Below are positions 6,158 through 9,942 of a DNA stretch of 9,942 nucleotides, piece after piece. The stretch's first letter is position 1; each line of letters opens with the position of its first letter. The translations under genes were made by a program, and so were the position numbers. The notes under the pieces are model-generated. The model did not search any database. It was not told the origin of the DNA and saw nothing but the letters and a program-made list of their open reading frames with translations. The stretch comes from Candidatus Peregrinibacteria bacterium (GTDB lineage Bacteria > Patescibacteriota > Gracilibacteria > UM-FILTER-43-11): contig DAOWGG010000126.1 of assembly GCA_030637565.1 (NCBI GenBank), forward strand, positions 1-9,942, in the 5' to 3' direction.

Positions 6158-6373
6158 ATGAAGAAGTTAGACCCAAAAAACTGGAGCTTTACGCCCGTGG
6201 CTATGTTCTTTATTTTGACTGGAGCACTATTTTTTGTTCTTGGACTTTATATGGCTTTTTCCAGCCTAATTGTTGTGAAACTAAGTGATGCCTTACTGGC
6301 TTTGATTGGCGGAGCATTAATTATGGTGGCTGGCTACATTCAATTGGAACTCGGATTGATGAGACGAAAATAA
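6158..6373 (+). CDS. Small two-helix membrane protein, unknown function
   Basis: A 71-aa protein with a short basic N-terminus (MKKLDPKNW), two hydrophobic spans at about residues 13-36 and 42-64 linked by a short turn, and a basic end (MRRK). The positive residues at both ends suggest a helical hairpin with both termini in the cytoplasm. I do not recognise the family. It has its own extended -10 promoter and stands divergent from the phosphorylase. No Shine-Dalgarno is visible in its leader. It is separated from the SOS-type operon by a weak terminator-like stretch, so it is probably not under the same control. Confidence 0.7.
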   Translation: MKKLDPKNWSFTPVAMFFILTGALFFVLGLYMAFSSLIVVKLSDALLALIGGALIMVAGYIQLELGLMRRK

Positions 6374-6402
6374 AAAAATAATTCTGTCAATAATAACTTT
6401 TG

Positions 6403-6423
6403 GCTTAAATAAGCGCTTTTTTT
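6403..6423 (+). terminator. Weak terminator after the 71-aa gene
   Basis: GCTTA and TAAGC form a short stem, followed after GC by seven T residues. The stem is short and its loop very small, so efficiency is doubtful. Confidence 0.35.
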
Positions 6424-6432
6424 GGATTAGGT

Positions 6433-6444
6433 GAACTTTTGTTC
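6433..6444. promoter_or_regulatory. LexA-type box 1 (SOS box)
   Basis: GAACTTTTGTTC matches the GAAC-N4-GTTC core of the Gram-positive-type LexA site exactly and extends to the palindrome TGAAC-N4-GTTCA. It lies just upstream of the -35 element of the operon that encodes a LexA-family repressor. Confidence 0.8.
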
Positions 6445-6453
6445 AATTTTCTC

Positions 6454-6483
6454 TTGATTTGGTGAACGTACGTTTACTATACT
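6454..6483 (+). promoter_or_regulatory. Promoter of the SOS-type operon with LexA box 2 in its spacer
   Basis: -35 TTGATT (6454-6459), an 18-base spacer and -10 TATACT (6478-6483). The spacer holds GAACGTACGTTT (6464-6475), one base off the GAAC-N4-GTTC core. A repressor bound here would cover the polymerase site. Both boxes share the context GGTGAAC. Confidence 0.75.
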
Positions 6484-6492
6484 GAGTTTGTT

Positions 6493-6532
6493 GATTGATC
6501 GACCGACTGACTTGTGACGGTCCAGATCAATC
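6493..6532 (+). promoter_or_regulatory. 5' leader hairpin of the SOS-type operon
   Basis: GATTGATC (6493-6500) pairs with GATCAATC (6525-6532), and GACCG (6501-6505) pairs with CGGTC (6518-6522), with only CA bulged on one side and a 12-base loop. It begins about where transcription should start and ends 22 bases before the first ATG. No T run follows, so it is more likely a stability or translation element than a terminator. Confidence 0.65.
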
Positions 6533-6554
6533 CCCATTCTAACCAAAAACAATC

Positions 6555-6755
6555 ATGCTTACCAACCTTTTAATTGCCACTGGATCGCTTTTGATCTCAC
6601 TGATCATTTTTTTGAACTTCAATCGAATGCTTGGTTGGTCCGAATCTACTTCAAAGCGATTGCATCAGTTTAAATTACTAATCGGCACGCTCACTCGTGC
6701 CTATCGCCGTTACCAGAAGGTTATGAATCAACCTTCATTTCAACTTCATTCTTAA
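6555..6755 (+). CDS. 66-aa single-span membrane protein, SOS-operon member
   Basis: I recognise no family. Residues 4-22 form one hydrophobic helix (NLLIATGSLLISLIIFLNF); the remaining 40 residues are basic and probably amphipathic (SKRLHQFKLLIGTLTRAYRR), so the tail likely lies in the cytoplasm. It is the first gene behind the two LexA boxes and is followed by a 26-aa membrane peptide and the repressor gene. In known bacteria, LexA-controlled short membrane proteins such as Caulobacter SidA and, with an extra LysM domain, Bacillus YneA block cell division after DNA damage. Position and form fit that role here, but this is inference; there is no sequence match I can assert. The start is the only ATG before the helix. 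No Shine-Dalgarno is seen, and the leader hairpin ends 22 bases upstream. Confidence 0.7.
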   Translation: MLTNLLIATGSLLISLIIFLNFNRMLGWSESTSKRLHQFKLLIGTLTRAYRRYQKVMNQPSFQLHS

Positions 6756-6777
6756 TCTGTTTATTCTTTTACTTCAG

Positions 6778-6810
6778 CCTACCTGCCATACGCCGGCAAA
6801 GGCGGGTAGG
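6778..6810. repeat. REP-like hairpin inside the SOS-type operon
   Basis: CCTACCTGCC (6778-6787) pairs with GGCGGGTAGG (6801-6810) including one G-T pair, around ATACGCCGGCAAA. It is GC-rich in an AT-rich setting and lies between the 66-aa and 26-aa genes. The CTGCC/GGC-GGGTAGG style resembles dispersed hairpin repeats seen in many genomes. It could shield the upstream message or weaken readthrough. Confidence 0.7.
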
Positions 6811-6835
6811 TCCTTACCGCTTAATACTCTATACT

Positions 6836-6916
6836 ATGATTGCTAACTCTTTCCTTGCCCTATTTGCACTCTCTATCTCTATCGGATTCCTTTTTATTAT
6901 TAACCATGTTCGATAA
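6836..6916 (+). CDS. 26-aa single-span membrane peptide overlapping lexA
   Basis: The frame encodes MIANSFLALFALSISIGF followed by LFIINHVR, essentially one membrane helix with a short basic end. Its TAA shares one base with the ATG of the repressor gene (TAATG), a typical sign of translational coupling, which supports that it is translated. The size and form resemble the 29-aa SOS division inhibitor SidA of Caulobacter, though no homology can be claimed from so short a sequence. There is no Shine-Dalgarno. It lies between a REP-like hairpin and the repressor gene in the same operon as the 66-aa membrane protein. Confidence 0.5.
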   Translation: MIANSFLALFALSISIGFLFIINHVR

Positions 6917-7512
6917 TGACTGAAAATACTAATCAATCTGGCTCTCTAACTGGTAAATTAAGTCGGATACGAAACTACTATCGTCAAAATAAAGTTATGC
7001 CCACCTATGATGAAGTGTGTGAGCTATTTGGCTTTAAATCAAAAAATGCAGCCTTTAAATTGGTGAATAAATTGGTCGATGATGGCTTTGTTGAAAAAAT
7101 GGACAAAGGGCGATTGAAGCCTGGAGTGAATTTCTTGGGTCTCCCCTTATTTTCAAGTGTTTCTGCTGGCCCTGCCACTGCAGAGGAAGAGGTTTTATTG
7201 GATCGTGTTGACCTTAATGACTACCTAATCAAACAGCCTGATTCAACTGTTTTAATTAACGTACGCGGAGACAGTATGATTGATGCTGGCATCCATGAGG
7301 GAGATAAAGTGATTGTTGATCGAAACAGTTCCCCTCAAATTGGGAATGTGGTCGTTGCGATTGTTGATGGAGATTATACCGTTAAATATTTTGATAAAAC
7401 CGATGATGGACACATTGTCCTACAACCGGGAAACTCAAATTATCAGCCTATCGTCCCTCAAAATGAACTTTGTATTTTTGGTAAAGTAGTGGGGGTCGTA
7501 AGGAAAATGTAA
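6916..7512 (+). CDS. lexA: LexA-family self-cleaving transcriptional repressor
   Basis: A 198-aa protein with a winged helix-turn-helix N-terminus (about 10-66, including MPTYDEVCELFGFKSKNAAFKLVNKL) and an S24 peptidase C-terminus. The cleavage site SAG is at Ala84-Gly85. The catalytic pair is Ser120 in GDSM and Lys157 in DGDYTVKYF; the 37-residue spacing equals that of E. coli LexA (119/156). DNA damage, through RecA filaments, should trigger self-cleavage and release the operon. The two LexA boxes about 450-480 bases upstream suggest that it represses its own operon, downstream of two small membrane proteins. The start ATG overlaps the TAA of the 26-aa peptide. A strong hairpin terminator follows directly. 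It could be another S24 repressor rather than the global LexA, but the HTH layout and the boxes favour LexA. Confidence 0.88.
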   Translation: MTENTNQSGSLTGKLSRIRNYYRQNKVMPTYDEVCELFGFKSKNAAFKLVNKLVDDGFVEKMDKGRLKPGVNFLGLPLFSSVSAGPATAEEEVLLDRVDLNDYLIKQPDSTVLINVRGDSMIDAGIHEGDKVIVDRNSSPQIGNVVVAIVDGDYTVKYFDKTDDGHIVLQPGNSNYQPIVPQNELCIFGKVVGVVRKM

Positions 7513-7514
7513 TT

Positions 7515-7563
7515 AAAAAACCCCACCCTATTGATCAAAATGATAACGGAGGTGGGGGTTTTA
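7515..7563. terminator. Bidirectional terminator between lexA and the acidic lipoprotein
   Basis: CCCCACC (7521-7527) pairs with GGTGGGG (7551-7557), flanked by six A residues on the left and GTTTT on the right, so it has a T run when read from either strand. It begins 2 bases after the lexA stop and ends 6 bases from the stop of the convergent gene. Confidence 0.88.
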
Positions 7564-7568
7564 GTATT

Positions 7569-8009
7569 TTATTCAGCTCCTTCTGTAGATTCAGGATCGT
7601 TGGCTGGCTCTTCAGAGTTTTCTGTAGATTCGGTTGGTTCCTCTTCATCTACAAGCTCCTCTTCAGTGACAGGTACCTCTTCAGATCCCCCCTCAGCCCC
7701 CTCATCTTCCGGTGCAGAATCTTGTGACTCTTCATCTCCTACTGCCTCTTCAACTATTTCATCTTCGCTAGATTCTTCTGTAATTTCTTCACCTTCCTCT
7801 ACGACACTATCTGACTCCTCTTCATTTTCCTCTACGACTTCTTCATCCTCATTTGTCTCATCGGATTCTTCCATAGATTCTTCAACGACTTCCTCAGTAA
7901 CAACTTCATCTGATGTTGAATCTGGAGCTAATTGATCTGAATAACGATCTTCTGTGCATCCAACTAGCACAAGAGTGGCAAACAAAAGGATTAATAATTT
8001 TTTAAACAT
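7569..8009 (-). CDS. Hyper-acidic low-complexity lipoprotein
   Basis: A 146-aa protein with a clean lipoprotein signal: MFKKLLILLFATLVLVGC, with lipobox LVGC and lipidated Cys18. The mature 129 residues contain 60 Asp or Glu and only one basic residue (Arg, in EDRYS), with no Lys or His. The sequence is a run of Glu/Asp clusters with Ser, Thr and Val and no folded-domain pattern, so it is probably a disordered, strongly negative brush on the outer face of the membrane. I recognise no family. Possible jobs are cation or metal binding, spacing or shielding of the surface, or interaction with basic partners; none is shown by the sequence. The ATG is about 3 bases from the expected start of transcription (TATAAT at 8019-8024), which points to a nearly leaderless message. 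It converges on lexA and shares its terminator. Confidence 0.82.
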   Translation of the reverse strand: MFKKLLILLFATLVLVGCTEDRYSDQLAPDSTSDEVVTEEVVEESMEESDETNEDEEVVEENEEESDSVVEEGEEITEESSEDEIVEEAVGDEESQDSAPEDEGAEGGSEEVPVTEEELVDEEEPTESTENSEEPANDPESTEGAE

Positions 8010-8016
8010 GAGATAA

Positions 8017-8115
8017 AGATTATAAATTAGTGGTGATCCCGATCTATCTTCGCTCTTCAGCTTCGGTCGGACTGGGGCAGGAATCTTGTTAGATTTTAAT
8101 TAGTGGTGACCCCGA
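8017..8115. repeat. Direct repeat of the tRNA-Arg 3' end
   Basis: AATTAGTGGTGATCCCGA (8025-8042) and AATTAGTGGTGACCCCGA (8098-8115) differ by one base and are 73 bases apart, with weaker similarity running upstream (AGATTATA and AGATTTTA). The right copy is the 3' end of tRNA-Arg including its CCA and the flank; the left copy is detached from any tRNA. CAGGAATC also occurs in both units (8078-8085 and 8116-8123). This is either an attachment-site-like duplication or a decayed second tRNA. Confidence 0.65.
8019..8024 (-). promoter_or_regulatory. -10 element of the acidic lipoprotein gene
   Basis: The minus strand reads TATAAT, a perfect -10 hexamer, about 10 bases before the ATG at 8009. There is no clear -35 match. 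It leaves almost no 5' leader. It lies within the left copy of the tRNA-tail direct repeat. Confidence 0.5.
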
Positions 8116-8178
8116 CAGGAATCGAACCTGTATCTAAGCCTTAGGAGTGCCTTGTTCTATCCATTGAACTACGGGGTC
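8104..8178 (-). tRNA. tRNA-Arg (anticodon CCU)
   Basis: On the minus strand: acceptor GACCCCG/CGGGGTC with discriminator A and encoded CCA; D arm GTTC/GAAC; anticodon loop CTCCTAA, giving anticodon CCT; T arm ACAGG/CCTGT with loop TTCGATT. The anticodon stem AGGCA/GGCTT has one A-G mismatch next to the loop and one G-T pair, so it is weaker than usual. The rest of the cloverleaf is sound. Confidence 0.93.
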
Positions 8179-8212
8179 AAAATGACGAAATCACTATACC
8201 CCAAAAGTACAT

Positions 8213-8232
8213 CATTCGTCACTCGTAATTCG
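8213..8232 (-). repeat. Dispersed repeat, related to the 14-mer in elp3
   Basis: The minus strand reads CGAATTACGAGTGACGAATG, 18 of 20 bases identical to 196-215 in elp3. It lies in the short gap between tRNA-Arg and the MBL-fold gene. Confidence 0.65.
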
Positions 8233-8248
8233 AAAATCACAATTAAGA

Positions 8249-8839
8249 CTAGCTAGGATTAACAAGCACGACTTTACTGGCGTCATCTGGAAGTTCACTC
8301 CTTTTCACGGTGAATTCATCTAGTGGCTCAAGCCCGTGTGCTCCCATTTCAGCCAAGAATGGCTCAAGAGGACCTTCTTCTGATCCGTACATCATCGGAA
8401 TGATGACGCGAGGTTCGATTTGCTCAATCACTTCTTTCGCTTTTTTAGCGTCGATACCAAGCTTTCCTCCAACAGGGATAAAAAGAATATCAACATCCCC
8501 AATTTCTTCTAATTGCTCAGAGGTTAATTTGGTTCCTAGTAACCCTAAATGACATAAGTGAATTCCATTCCACTCCATTCTAAAAACCGTATTTTCTTTT
8601 TGCTCTTCATCTTCTTTTGGATTAGAAAAAGAAGCTACCCCCTTCAAATGAATTCCTGACATCTCATACTCTCCTGGCCAATCAAATACAACCGATTCAC
8701 CATTGGCTGATTTAGAATGATCTCCGCTGATTGTTACTAAATTTGAGCTCAGGCTTCCCCCCTCATCTGGATCGGTAACAATAGTGAAATCCTTATCTTC
8801 TATGGAAAAACAAGTTTTCCCGTGAAATTTAATCTTCAT
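8249..8839 (-). CDS. Metallo-beta-lactamase-fold protein with degenerate metal site
   Basis: A 196-aa protein of the small UlaG/UPF0173-like branch of MBL-fold hydrolases. Fold landmarks remain: MKIKFHGKTCFSIED (1-15), TDPDEGG (22-28), PGEYEMSG (55-62), HLGLLG (97-102), LEEIGDVDILFIPVGG (110-125) and IEPRVIIPMMYG (141-152). The metal-binding signature usually read as SHxHxDH is replaced by SGDHSKS (38-44), keeping only one His. The second site, usually HLGDLG, reads HLGLLG with the Asp gone, and the usual PMHY reads PMMY. Three separate ligand positions are therefore lost, so hydrolase activity is unlikely; a binding or regulatory role is the natural inference. Its own promoter (TGTTAAAAT on the minus strand, 8870-8878) lies about 30 bases upstream. 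Length is near the family norm, so this is not simply a decaying pseudogene. Confidence 0.8.
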   Translation of the reverse strand: MKIKFHGKTCFSIEDKDFTIVTDPDEGGSLSSNLVTISGDHSKSANGESVVFDWPGEYEMSGIHLKGVASFSNPKEDEEQKENTVFRMEWNGIHLCHLGLLGTKLTSEQLEEIGDVDILFIPVGGKLGIDAKKAKEVIEQIEPRVIIPMMYGSEEGPLEPFLAEMGAHGLEPLDEFTVKRSELPDDASKVVLVNPS

Positions 8840-8869
8840 ATTTTTATTTACTTAAAAATTGCGTGCATT

Positions 8870-8878
8870 ATTTTAACA
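8870..8878 (-). promoter_or_regulatory. Extended -10 promoter of the MBL-fold gene
   Basis: The minus strand reads TGTTAAAAT, a TGn-extended -10 element (TAAAAT), about 30 bases before the ATG at 8839. No -35 element is evident. The position also separates this gene from the surface protein upstream. Confidence 0.4.
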
Positions 8879-8948
8879 CACTGTTTCAAATTACGAAATG
8901 ATGAAATATCGACTATTTTCCCTCTATTTTTTCGAAGCAACCTATTTT

Positions 8949-9942
8949 TTAAGCAAAAGTTCTAAGAAATTTCCAACCAACTAAACCTAGGAAAGTTAAT
9001 ACAAAAGCGATAAACAAAACTTCTGAAGGGCCTGTTTCTGGTGTCTGCCCAACTGATGGAACTGGTTGATAGTTTGCCTGTTGATAGACGGGCTGTGACG
9101 GCTGTGTCTGCTGAGCATATTGAGCCCCTTGAGCCATATTTTGCCTCAATGTCTCCTCTGGTGTCACTGCAACTCGATAAGGATTTAAGCGGAATCCAGG
9201 CTGAACTGCTGGAGGTTGTCCAATGGTTGCAGTCGAATTGATACTGGTTGGTATTTCGACGGGATCTTGAGCAGAAGTATGTAGCTCTTCTTCTTTTTGA
9301 TCTTGAACGACATCCACTAAATCCTGCATCGCTTTTAAGTCTTCAGCTCGTTGACTTTGTATTTGTTCAAGCTGTGCATTTAATTCTTCAATTAAATCAG
9401 CCTGAGCATCAACTTCTTCTTCCTTTTCTGGTTCAGGTTCAGTCTGTGAGCCTCCTCCGATCAATGAAGCATACTGACTTAACACATCGATTGCCGAACC
9501 ACTACAACTATTCAAAGCTTCATCTGGGTTTGAGAACTTAGCTTGAAGCGATGATTCAGTGTATTCCCCTTTTTCTAATTTACAATTTGCTTCCTTCCCG
9601 TTCAAATTGATCAAAAGAGGGCTTTTAGTAAATTTAGCATCAACCAAACAATTTCCATCTTCCTCTCCTGTTAAATCTAAGTCCGCTTCAAATGATTGAC
9701 TCATGATTTGATATCCATAATTCACCTTTGCTAAAGAACAATCTGCCAAATGAGTAATAAAACATTCTACATCTTTTCCACAATCTTCTGCGGTGGGCTC
9801 AGCAGGTTCAATTTCAATTGATTCTGCTTCGTCCAAAGGCTCAATGGCAATGGCTACTGCCTCATCTTCTGCCTGAACTACCGGTTCTGATTCAAAAATA
9901 CTTTCTTCTTCCATCACCTCTTCCTGCTCTTCTATAGCTGCC
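8949..9942 (-). CDS. Surface protein with TPETGP-type C-terminal sorting tail, N-terminus outside the window
   Basis: The frame stays open through the window end, so the start and any signal peptide lie beyond position 9942; the residue numbers here count from the GTG at 9917. Parts in order: an acidic linker rich in Glu and Pro (1-45); a compact domain with six Cys (46, 52, 60, 90, 112, 138), likely disulfide-bonded outside the cell; a Glu-rich coiled-coil stretch (about 165-212, ADLIEELNAQLEQIQSQ); a Gln/Pro-rich linker (233-290); and a tail of TPETGP (292-297), a hydrophobic helix (299-316) and basic residues (K316, R319). The tail has the layout of an LPXTG sorting signal with Thr in place of the first Leu, so it may be a sortase substrate; if not, it is a plain C-terminal membrane anchor. 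I do not recognise the Cys domain by name. No clear terminator follows the TAA at 8949. Confidence 0.78.
   Translation of the reverse strand, partial: AAIEEQEEVMEEESIFESEPVVQAEDEAVAIAIEPLDEAESIEIEPAEPTAEDCGKDVECFITHLADCSLAKVNYGYQIMSQSFEADLDLTGEEDGNCLVDAKFTKSPLLINLNGKEANCKLEKGEYTESSLQAKFSNPDEALNSCSGSAIDVLSQYASLIGGGSQTEPEPEKEEEVDAQADLIEELNAQLEQIQSQRAEDLKAMQDLVDVVQDQKEEELHTSAQDPVEIPTSINSTATIGQPPAVQPGFRLNPYRVAVTPEETLRQNMAQGAQYAQQTQPSQPVYQQANYQPVPSVGQTPETGPSEVLFIAFVLTFLGLVGWKFLRTFA

Noticed and set aside
7531..7935. Ser-rich plus-strand frame opposite the acidic lipoprotein
   Set aside because: The Ser runs are the complement of Glu/Asp codons. It starts inside the terminator hairpin and lacks a signal or known domain.
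9041..9541. Two plus-strand frames within the surface-protein gene
   Set aside because: They are antisense to a coherent Cys domain, coiled coil and sorting tail, and lack motifs or ribosome sites.

Overview
The window reads as part of a chromosome of a candidate phyla radiation (Patescibacteria) bacterium. This is inferred from small compact genes, few Shine-Dalgarno sites, several lineage-type surface proteins of unknown function, and a C-terminal TPETGP plus membrane-segment tail. I cannot name the lineage with confidence. All genes can be read with the standard code. The EGF-like gene ends in TGA and its terminator hairpin starts about 11 bases later, which argues against the TGA-to-glycine recoding of Gracilibacteria and Absconditabacteria. 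Most of the window is AT-rich (17 of 60 bases are G or C in 841-900). The EGF-like gene at 1682-3406 is clearly GC-richer (38 of 60 in 2761-2820).

Layout from left to right: the 3' end of elp3 (tRNA wobble-uridine modification), converging on a polytopic membrane protein; a long EGF-repeat lipoprotein on the minus strand with a strong terminator; about 930 bp (3407-4336) with no convincing gene but many inverted repeats; guanylate kinase (gmk) followed 10 bases later by tRNA-Gln(CUG); a purine nucleoside phosphorylase on the opposite strand; a 71-aa two-helix membrane protein; an SOS-type operon; a hyper-acidic lipoprotein; tRNA-Arg(CCU); a metallo-beta-lactamase-fold protein that has lost most metal ligands; and the C-terminal part of a large surface protein with a sorting-like tail.

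The most interesting locus is 6433-7512. Two LexA-type boxes (GAAC-N4-GTTC and GAAC-N4-GTTT) sit on a promoter, the second between the -35 and -10 elements. They are followed by a leader hairpin, a 66-aa single-span membrane protein, a 26-aa single-span membrane protein, and a self-cleaving LexA-family repressor whose start codon overlaps the 26-aa stop codon (TAATG). This looks like an autoregulated damage-response operon that delivers two tiny membrane proteins. By analogy with YneA and SidA these could be SOS-controlled division inhibitors, but that role is inference.

Functionally, gmk and the phosphorylase fit purine salvage, and elp3 and the two tRNAs belong to translation. The EGF lipoprotein, the acidic lipoprotein and the TPETGP protein are envelope or surface components. 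Repeats of several kinds are scattered through the window: a tandem 14-mer inside elp3 with a related copy at 8213, an AGATCT-centred palindrome at 1562 and 5063, a REP-like hairpin in the SOS operon, and a duplicated tRNA-Arg 3' end.
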